Shown: positions 29,397-38,863 of the stretch, piece by piece | Layout of the letters: each line of letters opens with the position of its first letter | How positions within the stretch are numbered: the stretch's first letter is position 1 | NCBI RefSeq assembly: GCF_003957515.1 | Contig: NZ_RQXW01000002.1 | Span: 248,001 to 312,000, forward strand | Reading direction: 5' to 3' | Length of the DNA stretch: 64,000 bases | Source of the DNA: Amphritea opalescens | GTDB taxonomy: Bacteria > Pseudomonadota > Gammaproteobacteria > Pseudomonadales > Balneatricaceae | The notes under the pieces: model-generated | Database searches by the model: none | Told to the model about the DNA's origin: nothing | Seen by the model: only the letters and a program-made list of their open reading frames with translations | Translations under genes and position numbers: made by a program

Positions 29397-29425
29397 TTGA
29401 CCGATGATCAAATTAGGCTGATACT
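29397..29425 (+). promoter_or_regulatory. Candidate sigma-70 promoter of a leader/small RNA upstream of argD
   Basis: TTGACC (29397-29402), a 17-bp spacer and GATACT (29420-29425). Transcription would start near 29432 and reach the hairpin at 29575-29602, giving a transcript of roughly 170 nt. Confidence 0.45.
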
Positions 29426-29434
29426 CAGATCACT

Positions 29435-29545
29435 ATGAAACAGCAAACGAATCCCTTTATTTTGACAGCCAACCATCCGACTACATTGCGACGCCGTGTA
29501 TCGATTACCTGTGTCTGTTTAGAGGGTGACGGTTGGCGAGAGTAA
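29435..29545 (+). CDS. Possible 36-aa leader peptide with an Arg triplet
   Basis: A short reading frame beginning MKQQTNPFILTANHPTT, then LRRR (codons TTG CGA CGC CGT), ending GDGWRE. It begins within a few bases of the predicted transcription start and stops 30 bp before a terminator that precedes argD. No strong ribosome site is seen, so this may be a small RNA instead. The idea that the arginine codons sense charged tRNA is inference. Confidence 0.3.
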   Translation: MKQQTNPFILTANHPTTLRRRVSITCVCLEGDGWRE

Positions 29546-29574
29546 TCGCTTTATGTACACAAAATTCTAAATAA

Positions 29575-29602
29575 GCCGCAGGTAACCCCTGCGGTTTTTT
29601 TT
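29575..29602 (+). terminator. Intrinsic terminator/attenuator before argD
   Basis: 7-bp GC-rich stem CCGCAGG/CCTGCGG (29576-29582/29588-29594), loop TAACC, followed by eight T. It lies 255 bp beyond fumC and 34 bp before the argD start, so it may end a leader rather than fumC. Confidence 0.85.
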
Positions 29603-29635
29603 GTCTTAAATAAATGATTAATAAGGAATGTTAGG

Positions 29636-30844
29636 ATGGATAATTCATCTGCAAACGATTTATTGGCGAAGCAACACTACCTGATTCCCATCACCCCACG
29701 GCCGGAGCTTTGCTTTATGCGCGGCGAGGGGCACTATCTATTTGATCAGCATGATAAGCGCTATCTCGATTGGATTCAGGGATGGGCGGTTAACACCCTA
29801 GGCCATAGCCCTGAGGTGATACAGCAAGCGTTGATCAAGCAGTCTGGGCAACTGATCAACCCGAGCCCCGCGTTTTATAACCAGCCGATGCTCACCTTAG
29901 CTGAACTACTGTGTGAACATTCAGTCTTGGATGAGGTTTTCTTTACCAATAGTGGTGCAGAAGCCAATGAAGGGGCCATTAAACTCGCCCGTAAATGGGG
30001 GCAGAAGCACAAAAATGGTGCTTTTAAGATCATTACTTTTGACCATAGTTTTCATGGTCGTACCCTAGCCACTATGTCGGCTACCGGAAAAGATGCATTC
30101 GCTCCTCTGTTTGAGCCGAAAGTCAGTGGTTTTACTAAGGTGGCTTACAATGATTTAAGCGCCACCGAGGCCGCGATTGATGATCAAACGGTGGCGATTA
30201 TGCTGGAGTTGATTCAGGGGGAAGCGGGCGTTATTCCGGCAGATGCCGAGTTTGTTGCCGGGTTGGATGCACTCTGTAAACAGCATAATCTCTTGTTGAT
30301 TGTGGATGAAGTTCAAACGGGGATTGGTCGTACCGGTAGTTTATTTGCGTATCAACAGTATCAGGCTGAGCCACATATCATGACCCTGGGTAAAGGTTTG
30401 GGCGGTGGCGTGCCTATTGCTGCGATGATGATCGATAAAGCGGTTAGCTGTTTTGAGTATGGCGATCAGGGAGGAACCTTTAATGGTAACCCGTTGATGT
30501 GTGCCGTTTCGGGTGCCGTATTACATGAAGTGCTAGCGGAAGGGTTTTTGGCTCAGGTTGATCGGGTGAGCGAATATTTCTGTCAACAGCTCGAAGTGTT
30601 GGCTGACCGTTTTGCCTTAGGGGCGAACCGAGGTAAAGGTTTATTGTTGGCCATGAATACCGGCGAGATCTCTGCCCCACAGATTGTGGCACTGGCTCGG
30701 GACGCTGGATTATTGCTTAATGCACCTCGAGAAGACTCCCTCAGATTTATGCCTGCTTTGACACTGACGGAAAAAGAGGTTGATGACGGCATCGCCATTT
30801 TGACCGATGTGTTAACCGCACTGACGGCAGCCCCGAAAGAGTGA
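29636..30844 (+). CDS. argD: Acetylornithine aminotransferase (class III PLP transaminase)
   Basis: Converts N-acetylglutamate semialdehyde to N-acetylornithine in arginine synthesis; 402 aa. The class III fold is shown by FTNSGAEANEGAIKLARKW, the ITFDHSFHGRT loop, LIVDEVQTGIGRTG and the PLP lysine in TLGKGLGGG near residue 251. GDQGGTFNGNP and LRFMPALT are the ArgD-type end motifs. Other omega-amino acid transaminases share the fold, but ArgD is the best fit. The start has AAGGA upstream. Confidence 0.9.
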   Translation: MDNSSANDLLAKQHYLIPITPRPELCFMRGEGHYLFDQHDKRYLDWIQGWAVNTLGHSPEVIQQALIKQSGQLINPSPAFYNQPMLTLAELLCEHSVLDEVFFTNSGAEANEGAIKLARKWGQKHKNGAFKIITFDHSFHGRTLATMSATGKDAFAPLFEPKVSGFTKVAYNDLSATEAAIDDQTVAIMLELIQGEAGVIPADAEFVAGLDALCKQHNLLLIVDEVQTGIGRTGSLFAYQQYQAEPHIMTLGKGLGGGVPIAAMMIDKAVSCFEYGDQGGTFNGNPLMCAVSGAVLHEVLAEGFLAQVDRVSEYFCQQLEVLADRFALGANRGKGLLLAMNTGEISAPQIVALARDAGLLLNAPREDSLRFMPALTLTEKEVDDGIAILTDVLTALTAAPKE

Positions 30845-30896
30845 TCGAGAGATTTTAATCTGAATGGGTCGCTATCGATCTGCGATGCTGTTTGTT

Positions 30897-30927
30897 GTTT
30901 CCAGCCGTGTTTATCGCGGCTGGAAAC
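30897..30927. other. Hairpin between argD and the chemoreceptor
   Basis: Perfect 11-bp stem GTTTCCAGCCG/CGGCTGGAAAC with a 9-nt loop between the convergent genes. Neither side has a T-run, so it is an imperfect terminator at best. Confidence 0.5.
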
Positions 30928-30965
30928 CTAAGGGCATCACTGCTGATCATTGCTAATGAAAAGCA

Positions 30966-33113
30966 TTAATGTGCGCTTACCTGAAACACACTGACTAATT
31001 GATTGAGTTTATGGGCGGTGTTCTTAACCGAGATAGAACGCTCTTGCAGTGTGCTGATAGAGCCGTTCATCTGCTCTGCCGACACGCCTACTCGGCGGGC
31101 TGTATCGCCATGGCGCTGACTGTTTTCATCCAACTGTTTGATGGCTAAGAACATATGTTCAACCAGCTTGTGTAGGTTGGCATTTTCGCTGGAAGCCTGT
31201 TCGGTTTTCTTCAAACTACGATCAACATCCTGCACCCCGGATTCCATAAAATCGACGGCGCTTTGGGTTTCCTGTTGGATACCCTCAATCATCTGCTGAA
31301 TCTCGTTAGCCGAGGCTGCGGTTCGGTGTGCCAAGCCACGGACTTCCTCGGCAACCACGGAGAAGCCTCGGCCGTGTTCTCCGGCTCGTGCGGCCTCAAT
31401 GGCGGCATTGAGTGCCAGTAAATTGGTTTGATTAGTGATGTCGCTGATAACACCGATGATTTTGCCAACCTCCACGGTTAGGCTGTTAAGCGAGTGGACT
31501 TTTTTGGCTGATGTTTCAACGATATTGCGAATATCTTCCGTGCCGGAGCGGACCGATTCAAACTGTTCCCGTGCATCCGAGACGACGGTATCCATCGCCT
31601 CTTTTAATGATTCCGCGGTGGTTGATGCTTGCCCTATTTCAATCAGTTGTTGTTCTAATAGCGCCAGTATTTCTTGAATTGCATCACTCACCTCAGAGGA
31701 CACTTGGCAGGCTTCTTTATTGGTATCAAGCATCGCTTCATTGGTGAGTTTTACATGGCTACTAGAGGTAATAACCTGACCCACAATGCCATCTAAACTA
31801 TCAATAAAACTATTGATCCAACGCGCCATATCGCCGGTTTCATCGGCGACAAGTTGGCGGGGTGAGATACGTTGACGCAGGTTGCCTTCGCCCTCTGCGA
31901 TAGTGCGGATCACCTCTGTCATATCATCGAGTCTTGAGGCTAATCGGTTGGTGCTTAACTTAGGGAACATTAAGGTGGTTATGAGCAGCAATAATAGTGA
32001 GATGGCATCAATGGCGTATTGTGGCATCGCTGTGAGATAGTGCAGCGCACTGTTAACGCCAAGAATGGCCGCGGCGGTAAGAGCATAACCTTTCATTAAA
32101 CTGAGGTTGATTGAACGACGTCGATAGACCTCCTCTAAGTCTCCCTCGCACATCATTCCCCAGCGATCGGGAGATCCTTTCAACTGAAACGTGACCCCTT
32201 TGCCGATAACGGGAATATGGCGGTAATCGGAGTAGCCGGGATAGGTAATAAAGAGATTTTCACCTTTGCTGATGGTTTCGCGTACACCCGGGTGGAGCTG
32301 CCCTGTGGCGGGGTCGGTGAAGCGTAGCTCTAACTCTGTATGCCGTTTGACTTTCACGGTACCCCATCGAGTATGTATCCCGCTTTTTAAATTCTCACCG
32401 TGGGAAAAGGTATTATCTTCAAAACGGGAACGGGATAGGGCGGTACCTTGTTGAATGCTTCTATCCACATGAGAATAGACCATGAAAATATAGTTATCTC
32501 CGGATTCAGGATAGATATGTCCCGCTTCTCGTTGGATGAGGTCACCGAGTACATCGTTCGGTATGCGACCACAGATAGCACCCAGACAGACACCCTCTTT
32601 CTCAATCGGCTGATAGAACATGAGTGTGACTTCATCATGAAATTTAGAACTGGAAGGGCCGACCTTCAAGGTAAGGGGGTCAATATAGGGGCCGTGTAGG
32701 AAGGGCTGTTTGACTCCGGCTGTCCACGCGACGGTTGGCAGATCGGTATCACCGATATGATCGGCATAGGTTGAGGTGACCACCGAACCCTGCATATCAA
32801 TGACAAATAACTCGGAAAAGTCGGGGGCGGAGACTAGTTGTTCATTGAGCCATCCCAGATCGATATGGGTAAACGTGGGAGCAAGGTTCTCAGCGATAAA
32901 GGCTAACTGATCCCATTGGTGTTCCACCCACTGATTGAGAATTTTCACCCGTGTTGCGGCGATGCCTTCAAATGTTTGTTCTACCGATGGGTATTGATGA
33001 CGATTAAGGAAGCATGATTTATACATCGAGAACTTACTGGTTTTGCCGAACCAATTAAGCCACTTTTTTTCCTTTTGGCTGAGGGTCATTGAACTACTTT
33101 TAAGTTTAGTCAT
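30966..33113 (-). CDS. Methyl-accepting chemotaxis protein with a Cache-like N-terminal sensor
   Basis: 715 aa. An N-terminal Cache-like domain (about 45-330) has no preceding transmembrane helix. A pair of hydrophobic helices (about 340-361 and 366-385) follows, then a HAMP-like linker and the cytoplasmic signalling tip [32 protein letters not shown] split by flanking coiled coils. The tip is the classic chemoreceptor hairpin with the E-G turn and [15 protein letters not shown]. It would control CheA; the flagellar pomAB lies in the same window. The topology is odd: the sensor appears cytoplasmic, or the N-terminal helix was lost. Confidence 0.88.
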   Translation of the reverse strand: MTKLKSSSMTLSQKEKKWLNWFGKTSKFSMYKSCFLNRHQYPSVEQTFEGIAATRVKILNQWVEHQWDQLAFIAENLAPTFTHIDLGWLNEQLVSAPDFSELFVIDMQGSVVTSTYADHIGDTDLPTVAWTAGVKQPFLHGPYIDPLTLKVGPSSSKFHDEVTLMFYQPIEKEGVCLGAICGRIPNDVLGDLIQREAGHIYPESGDNYIFMVYSHVDRSIQQGTALSRSRFEDNTFSHGENLKSGIHTRWGTVKVKRHTELELRFTDPATGQLHPGVRETISKGENLFITYPGYSDYRHIPVIGKGVTFQLKGSPDRWGMMCEGDLEEVYRRRSINLSLMKGYALTAAAILGVNSALHYLTAMPQYAIDAISLLLLLITTLMFPKLSTNRLASRLDDMTEVIRTIAEGEGNLRQRISPRQLVADETGDMARWINSFIDSLDGIVGQVITSSSHVKLTNEAMLDTNKEACQVSSEVSDAIQEILALLEQQLIEIGQASTTAESLKEAMDTVVSDAREQFESVRSGTEDIRNIVETSAKKVHSLNSLTVEVGKIIGVISDITNQTNLLALNAAIEAARAGEHGRGFSVVAEEVRGLAHRTAASANEIQQMIEGIQQETQSAVDFMESGVQDVDRSLKKTEQASSENANLHKLVEHMFLAIKQLDENSQRHGDTARRVGVSAEQMNGSISTLQERSISVKNTAHKLNQLVSVFQVSAH

Positions 33114-33454
33114 GGCAGGCAGTGTATCCTCAGAACAGCGTATAAAAAGAGATAGTAGTCTTTACAGCAATTGTTATGCCATGAAACTAAAAAGTGGTAA
33201 GAGCCGAGAACAACCCTAATCCTTTTTAACGGTGTGGGTTTATTATGGTGCGTGAGATTTTTCGGTATTTTATTATGCGCTTTTATGGTGCGAATTGTGG
33301 CTTTCTTCGCAGTGCAATTGTTTATCGGCGTTGGTAGCGTTTATGTGGATAACTGCTTTCAACAGAAGGTTGTTGGCATGTAGTTTCTTCATTCTTCGAC
33401 AGATACAACCGATGCAACCAAGGTGTTTAAAACTCATTGTTTAAAGAGTATGAC
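33114..33454. other. 341-bp gap without a recognisable gene
   Basis: AT-rich spacer between the chemoreceptor start and the LysR gene's stop. It contains only very short frames and no hairpin with a T-run. The promoter of the chemoreceptor should lie near 33120-33200. Confidence 0.6.
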
Positions 33455-34345
33455 TTAAACGGCTAAGCGTTTTAACAATGATTGGATTAAGGCGCGATGT
33501 TCGCCGTGCAGATTGTAGGCAGCATAGGCGGTCATTTCGATAACGGGGGCATCATTTACTAAGTATAGCTGTCCGTGTTCGAGTAGAGGGTTAGCGGTTA
33601 CTTGTGGGAGGTAAGCGGCTCCGCCACAGCTAAGGATTAAGTTCAGAGCCACGCGGCCACTGTTAGCTCGAACACGAGCTAGGGGTCGTTGAGGGAATGC
33701 CGATTCGTGAAGCCCGCCGAAGGTCGCGCCCCATTCAACTCGGATATAGCCTTCTGCGATCGCTTTATCCACAGGCGTATTGGCCTTATCTGATACGAGT
33801 ATCATGGGAATGGTTGCCACTTCTTGAATCACATAACCTTTGAGGCTCGGTTGCTCATACATAAAGCCGACATCGATTAGCCCTTGTTCTAGCTTTTCGA
33901 CCACGCGCAGAGGCGTGCTTTCCTCTGCTCTCAGACTAATATTCGGGATGGCGTTGTAAATATCACTCAACCAATCTTGTAGAAAGATATCCCAAAGGCT
34001 CGATACGCCGGCTACTACTAAGCGTTTTTGGTGTCGGTCACTTAGGGCGGTGTCTTCATAGGCTCTTTCCCAAGCGTTGAGAATGAAGCGAGCATGTCGT
34101 TCAAATCCTTCTCCAGCAGGGGTTAGCGTGACTTCATGGTGCTTGCGGGTAAATAGGGCGAGGCCTAATAATGCTTCTAACTGTTTGATGCGGGCACTGA
34201 CGGTTGAAGATGAAACGCATAGACTTTCAGATGCTCGGCCGAAGTTGCGGGTTTGGGCGACTTCAATAAAGGTTTGCAGAAGCACTAAGTCCACGTCAAC
34301 GTCCTGTTTTTTTGGCCGTAATAGCCATTTAATATCGTTTCTCAT
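33455..34345 (-). CDS. LysR-family transcriptional regulator (HdfR-like)
   Basis: 296 aa. The N-terminal winged HTH (about 20-80) reads LLQTFIEVAQTRNFGRASESL with SSSTVSARIKQLEALLG, followed by the type-2 periplasmic-binding-like effector domain (about 110-290). The TRNFGRA motif resembles HdfR, a motility regulator, but target and ligand are unknown. It diverges from the SulP transporter with 103 bp between and may control it. Confidence 0.88.
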   Translation of the reverse strand: MRNDIKWLLRPKKQDVDVDLVLLQTFIEVAQTRNFGRASESLCVSSSTVSARIKQLEALLGLALFTRKHHEVTLTPAGEGFERHARFILNAWERAYEDTALSDRHQKRLVVAGVSSLWDIFLQDWLSDIYNAIPNISLRAEESTPLRVVEKLEQGLIDVGFMYEQPSLKGYVIQEVATIPMILVSDKANTPVDKAIAEGYIRVEWGATFGGLHESAFPQRPLARVRANSGRVALNLILSCGGAAYLPQVTANPLLEHGQLYLVNDAPVIEMTAYAAYNLHGEHRALIQSLLKRLAV

Positions 34346-34360
34346 GATAGCAAGACTCTC

Positions 34361-34385
34361 GTAGGATGTCTGCTTTAAGTCCTAC
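34361..34385. promoter_or_regulatory. Candidate LysR operator between the regulator and the SulP gene
   Basis: Inverted repeat GTAGGA-N13-TCCTAC in the 103-bp intergenic region. Length and position suit a LysR recognition site; identity as such is inference. Confidence 0.35.
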
Positions 34386-34448
34386 CGCCTCGATGAGCGA
34401 TTCCGCAGGCTAAACAAATTACACCCGATACTGAGTAAGAGAGTTGTA

Positions 34449-36215
34449 GTGTCCAATTATTCTAAACAAAAGCTAATGAAAACATTGTGTTGCTGGATGC
34501 CATTTTTAGTTTGGGGGCGGGAGGTTAATCGCCACTCTTTGGTGGACGACTTACTGGCGGGTCTCACCGGCGCTATTGTCGTCTTACCCCAAGGGGTCGC
34601 ATACGCCATGATTGCTGGGTTGCCTCCTGAGTTTGGTTTATATACAGCGATTATTGTGCCGATTGTTACCGGTTTATTTGGCTCATCTCGGCACATGGTC
34701 TCAGGCCCTGCGGCGGCTATTTCGATTGTGGTGCTGAGTGTGGTTAGCAATATTGTGCCTCAGGGAACCGACGCTTATATTCCGGCGGTGCTAACGCTCA
34801 CGCTATTAGCGGGGTTGTTCCAATTCGGCTTTGGTTTGGCGCGTATGGGGATGTTGGTTAACTTTATCTCCCATACGGTGGTCATCGGTTTTACTGCGGG
34901 TGCTGCTATCCTAATCGCTTCAAGCCAGTTTAAGCATATTCTCGGCCTATCGATCCCCGCCGGGCAGCCTTTTTATACGGATTGGGCGTTTATGTTCGGT
35001 CATCTAGAGGGTTTTAATGGTTATTCGCTCAGTGTTGCGCTGGTGACCATTGCTAGCACACTACTGATTAAGAAAGTGAGCCGGAAAATACCGGCGATGC
35101 TCTTTGGTATGATCATGGGGAGCCTACTCTGTTGGTTATTAAGTGGTGTTAACCACGGCGTACCGATGGTGGGTGAACTCTCTGGGCAGCTGCCCGCTTT
35201 CATTCTACCGGACCTCTCTGTCGGTACCCTGAGTGCGATGCTACCCGGTGCATTAGCGATCGCGATTCTTGGGCTGGTAGAAGCTGTGGCGATTGCGCGG
35301 GCGATTGCGATTCATTCGGGGCAACGGATCGATGGTAATCAAGAATTTATCGGTCAGGGGCTTGCCAATACAGTAGGGAGTTTCTTCTCGTGCTATATGA
35401 GTTCGGGTTCATTTACCCGAAGTGGGGTGAACTATGATGCCGGTGCTAAAACGCCGTTAGCGGTGATGTTTGCCGCGCTGATACTGGTGTTGATTCTGTT
35501 GTTTGCACCACAGGTTACCGCTTTTTTACCCTTGCCCGCGATGGCTGGCGCGATCATGTTGATCGCTTGGAACCTTATCGATGTTCGCCATATTCGAGAG
35601 ATTCTTCACAGTAGCAAACAGGAAGCCTCAATCCTGTTAGTGACCTTTATGTCGACATTGATCGTCGCCCTCGAATTTTCGATCTATCTGGGGGTGTTGA
35701 TGTCACTGATTTTTTATCTAAAGCGAACCTCGACGCCAACGATGATGGAGGTTGCTCCAAAGTCGATCGATCAGGGGACGGATCTACGCAGCGTCCAGCG
35801 CTTCCAGTTGCCTGAGTGTCCGCAACTTAAAATCATCCGTATCGACGGCTCTCTCTTCTTTGGGGCTGTGGATCATATTCAGAAAAACTTGATACGCTTT
35901 AGTGAAGAGAATCATGGCCGTAACCATATTTTGATTAATTGCACAGGTATCAATTTCATCGATTACGCGGGGGCTGAGATGCTGATGAAAGAGGCGCGCC
36001 ACCTACAAGCTAAAGGCTTTACCCTGAGTTTTTGCGCGTTGAAAAACACTGTAAAAGATGAGTTGGCCGCCTTAAACTTTTTGGCCAAACTGGGTGAAGA
36101 GAATTTCTATGCCACGGTGGATGACGCCTTGAGCACCCTAGTGCAACGTTTAAATCTCGATATTTGTCGGCAATGCCAGCATAAGGTGTTCAAGCAGTGT
36201 CCTCGTGACGTTTGA
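34449..36215 (+). CDS. SulP-family anion transporter with STAS domain
   Basis: 588 aa. About 11-13 membrane helices in residues 20-430 with the SulP signature PQGVAYAMIAGLPPEFGLY, then a STAS domain (about 455-565: LKIIRIDGSLFFGAVDHI...NCTGINFIDYAGAEML). It may carry sulfate, bicarbonate or dicarboxylate; the SulP signature alone does not decide. The C-terminal tail CRQCQHKVFKQC has three cysteines and looks like a small metal or redox site, which is uncommon in SulP proteins. It converges on arsJ. Confidence 0.93.
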   Translation: MSNYSKQKLMKTLCCWMPFLVWGREVNRHSLVDDLLAGLTGAIVVLPQGVAYAMIAGLPPEFGLYTAIIVPIVTGLFGSSRHMVSGPAAAISIVVLSVVSNIVPQGTDAYIPAVLTLTLLAGLFQFGFGLARMGMLVNFISHTVVIGFTAGAAILIASSQFKHILGLSIPAGQPFYTDWAFMFGHLEGFNGYSLSVALVTIASTLLIKKVSRKIPAMLFGMIMGSLLCWLLSGVNHGVPMVGELSGQLPAFILPDLSVGTLSAMLPGALAIAILGLVEAVAIARAIAIHSGQRIDGNQEFIGQGLANTVGSFFSCYMSSGSFTRSGVNYDAGAKTPLAVMFAALILVLILLFAPQVTAFLPLPAMAGAIMLIAWNLIDVRHIREILHSSKQEASILLVTFMSTLIVALEFSIYLGVLMSLIFYLKRTSTPTMMEVAPKSIDQGTDLRSVQRFQLPECPQLKIIRIDGSLFFGAVDHIQKNLIRFSEENHGRNHILINCTGINFIDYAGAEMLMKEARHLQAKGFTLSFCALKNTVKDELAALNFLAKLGEENFYATVDDALSTLVQRLNLDICRQCQHKVFKQCPRDV

Positions 36216-36253
36216 GTGTTACTGCTGGCCTGTGTTCATTAGTGAGTAGGGTG

Positions 36254-37486
36254 CTAGGTTGTAGCCGCGACGGGAGTTTGATGTTTGGGTAAGCCGAGTG
36301 AGATGAGCGCGGTTATGAGGATGAATAGGGTCGCAACCCACAAGCAGGCAGCAAGTCCAAAGTCTTGATAGAGCCAACCTGACAATAGGGTGCCGATGAG
36401 CCTGCCCATGGCGTTCGCCATGTAGTAAAAACCAACATCCAGAGATACGCCATCTTCACCGGCATAACTCACAATTAAGTAGCTGTGCAGTGATGAGTTA
36501 ACCGCGAACAGTGCACCAAAGATTAATAATCCTCCAATGAGGACTAAGTGCACATGCCAGTGATAGCTGAGTGAGAGCGCGATCAGGGCCGAGGTTATCC
36601 CCAGCGCGATAGCCCAGATGATCGCGTGACGACCATCAGGCAGGGTTCCGCTACGTTTGCCTGTCACATGGGGAGCCAAGCTTTGGACGATGCCATAGCC
36701 GATAACCCAGGTGGCTAAGAAACCGCCGACAGACCAGTGATCCCAGCCAAAACTGTTGGCTAGAAATACCGGTAAAGCGACCACAAACCAGACATCCCGT
36801 GCGCCAAATAAGAACATGCGCGCTGCGGATAGGTAGTTAACCGCTCTGCTTTTAGAGAAAATATCCGTGAACTTGGGTTTGTTTTTCGCTTGGCCGAAGC
36901 CTTTTTTTAAACTGATTAAGCTGAGTATCCAGACCACGGTTAATGCGATCGTCATGGCGAGTATCGCATCGGTAAACCCGAATAGGCTAAGCAGCGCGCC
37001 GCCTAAGAAAAAGCCGACACCTTTTAACGCGTTTTTAGAACCGGTTAAGATCGCTATCCATTGATATAACTGACCGGCGGCATCATCGGGCACCAGTAGT
37101 TTGATCGAGCTTTTAGCGCTCATCTTATTCAGGTCTTTGGCGATACCCGAGAGAGCCTGCGCGGCCATGACCCAAGGAATCGTGAGTAGAGTACTTGGCA
37201 CCAGCAACATACTCAGCGCAACAATCTGCATGAATAGACCGATATTCATGGTTTTATTGAGACCGATACGCGCCCCAAGCCATCCACCGATTAAGTTGGT
37301 GATCACGCCAAAAACTTCGTAAAAAACAAATAACATGGCTATTTCCAGTGGGCTGTAGCCTAGCCCATGGAAATAGAGCACAACCAACATCCGCAGGGCA
37401 CCATCCGTTAAGGTAAATGCCCAGTAATTACCCGTAACAACCATGTATTGACGGATCTGAGGAGAGAGCTGTGCTAGCCATTGCAT
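36254..37486 (-). CDS. arsJ: ArsJ, organoarsenical (1-arseno-3-phosphoglycerate) efflux MFS protein
   Basis: 410-aa, 11-12-helix major-facilitator protein. It begins MQWLAQLSPQIRQYMVVTGNYWAFTLTDGA as ArsJ proteins do, with the intracellular motif GGWLGARIGL. It works with the GAPDH encoded just upstream (6 bp), which makes 1-arseno-3-phosphoglycerate from arsenate; ArsJ exports this unstable product. The pairing with the GAPDH in an ars operon is the strongest evidence. Last gene of the operon. Confidence 0.92.
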   Translation of the reverse strand: MQWLAQLSPQIRQYMVVTGNYWAFTLTDGALRMLVVLYFHGLGYSPLEIAMLFVFYEVFGVITNLIGGWLGARIGLNKTMNIGLFMQIVALSMLLVPSTLLTIPWVMAAQALSGIAKDLNKMSAKSSIKLLVPDDAAGQLYQWIAILTGSKNALKGVGFFLGGALLSLFGFTDAILAMTIALTVVWILSLISLKKGFGQAKNKPKFTDIFSKSRAVNYLSAARMFLFGARDVWFVVALPVFLANSFGWDHWSVGGFLATWVIGYGIVQSLAPHVTGKRSGTLPDGRHAIIWAIALGITSALIALSLSYHWHVHLVLIGGLLIFGALFAVNSSLHSYLIVSYAGEDGVSLDVGFYYMANAMGRLIGTLLSGWLYQDFGLAACLWVATLFILITALISLGLPKHQTPVAATT

Positions 37487-37492
37487 CGTCTA

Positions 37493-38503
37493 TTATTCCT
37501 TGTCGAGCAGGCCCACTAGGCGGACGAGTTCGGCGGTACGGTTAGCGTATCCCCATTCGTTATCGTACCAAGCGTAAAGTTTTACCTGTGTTCCGTTCAC
37601 CACCATGGTCGAGAGGGCGTCAATGGTGCTAGAGCGGGGATCGGTTTTGTAATCAATCGAGACTAGAGGGCGTTCCTCATAACCGAGAATATCTTTTAAC
37701 TCATGTTCTGCCGCATCTTTTAAGAACTGATTAACTTCCGCTTCGCTGGTGGCTCGGCTGACCTCGAAGACGCAATCGGTGATAGAGGCGTTAGCCAGCG
37801 GAATGCGAATAGCATGACCGTTGAGCTTGCCTTTCAGCTCGGGGAAAATCTGTGTGATTGCGGTAGCGGAGCCCGTTGTGGTTGGAATCAAGCTCATACC
37901 GCAAGCACGGGCGCGACGCAGGTCCTTATGGGGGGCGTCGAGAATGGTTTGGGTATTGGTGATGTCATGAATGGTAGTCATGGAGCCATGTACGATCCCC
38001 AGCTTTTCATGAATTACTTTGACCACCGGTGCTAGGCAGTTGGTTGTGCAAGAGGCGGCGGTGACAATCGGGTGCTTCGATGGATCATATAAGTGTTGGT
38101 TGACGCCCATGACAATATTGAGCACCTCCTCTTCTTTGACTGGGGCCGTCACAACGACCCGCTTCACGCCTTGGTCTAGATAAGCGTGCAATAGGGCCTT
38201 GGATTTCATTTTGCCGCTGGCTTCAATGACGACATCACATCCGGACCAGTCGGTATCGGTGATCGCTTTATTGTGTGTGCAGGCGATGCGTTGACCTTGA
38301 ATGAGGATGTCGGAACCCTCAGCAGAGGCTTCATGATGCCAGCGACCATGCACCGAATCGAAGGTCATTAAATGAGCTAAGGTCGTTGGATCACCGGCGG
38401 GATCATTAATTTGGATGAACTCTATTTCCGGCCAGTCGAAGGCTGCCCTCAGTGATAAACGGCCCATACGACCGAAACCGTTGATACCCACTTTAATTGT
38501 CAT
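37493..38503 (-). CDS. ArsJ-associated glyceraldehyde-3-phosphate dehydrogenase
   Basis: 336 aa from the ATG at 38503 (start [20 protein letters not shown] 5 bp upstream); the longer upstream extension is not part of the family. It has the Rossmann GFGRMG, the catalytic cysteine in [10 protein letters not shown] and the phosphate site. Arsenate can replace phosphate in its reaction, yielding 1-arseno-3-phosphoglycerate for ArsJ to export. That pathway is known for ArsJ-linked GAPDHs; here it is inferred from position. Confidence 0.92.
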   Translation of the reverse strand: MTIKVGINGFGRMGRLSLRAAFDWPEIEFIQINDPAGDPTTLAHLMTFDSVHGRWHHEASAEGSDILIQGQRIACTHNKAITDTDWSGCDVVIEASGKMKSKALLHAYLDQGVKRVVVTAPVKEEEVLNIVMGVNQHLYDPSKHPIVTAASCTTNCLAPVVKVIHEKLGIVHGSMTTIHDITNTQTILDAPHKDLRRARACGMSLIPTTTGSATAITQIFPELKGKLNGHAIRIPLANASITDCVFEVSRATSEAEVNQFLKDAAEHELKDILGYEERPLVSIDYKTDPRSSTIDALSTMVVNGTQVKLYAWYDNEWGYANRTAELVRLVGLLDKE

Positions 38504-38615
38504 AAAAACCTCAAACCGAATAATGTGTATGAATAAAATCGATATGGCTTGTCTGTACTCATGCCTTGGAAGGTGGGCTCTCTGAGAGATGGTTGGCACC
38601 TTGAGTGGGTCGCGA

Positions 38616-38855
38616 TTACCCTTTAGTCAGCCATTCTTTTACTTGTGCCGCGTTGGGTACCGAACCGGAGTGAACTAGCTGATCATCAATCGCCACGGCT
38701 GGGGTACTCATTACCCCAAATGCCATCATAACCTGCGGATCTGTCTCTTTTGTGACATTCGCGGGAATACCCATTTCATGTGCTAATTGTTCGATCAGTT
38801 CGGCGGTTTTTTTACATTTAGAGCAACCGCTACCTAAGACTTTTATCTGTTTCAT
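38616..38855 (-). CDS. Thioredoxin-like small protein (TM0996/MTH895 type)
   Basis: 79 aa. Single thioredoxin-fold unit with the CxxC-type active site GCSKCKKT near residue 10 and the cis-Pro [11 protein letters not shown]. It lies in the ars operon next to the ArsP permease, as in many genomes with permease-plus-thioredoxin pairs. A reducing or metalloid-handoff role is likely but unproven. A gap of 112 bp separates it from the GAPDH gene. Confidence 0.85.
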   Translation of the reverse strand: MKQIKVLGSGCSKCKKTAELIEQLAHEMGIPANVTKETDPQVMMAFGVMSTPAVAIDDQLVHSGSVPNAAQVKEWLTKG

Positions 38856-38863
38856 AGATCACC

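Noticed and set aside
33245-33337. A 30-codon frame (MVREIFRYFIMRFYG...) in the gap before the LysR gene
   Set aside because: No ribosome site and no recognisable feature; short frames are expected by chance in AT-rich DNA.
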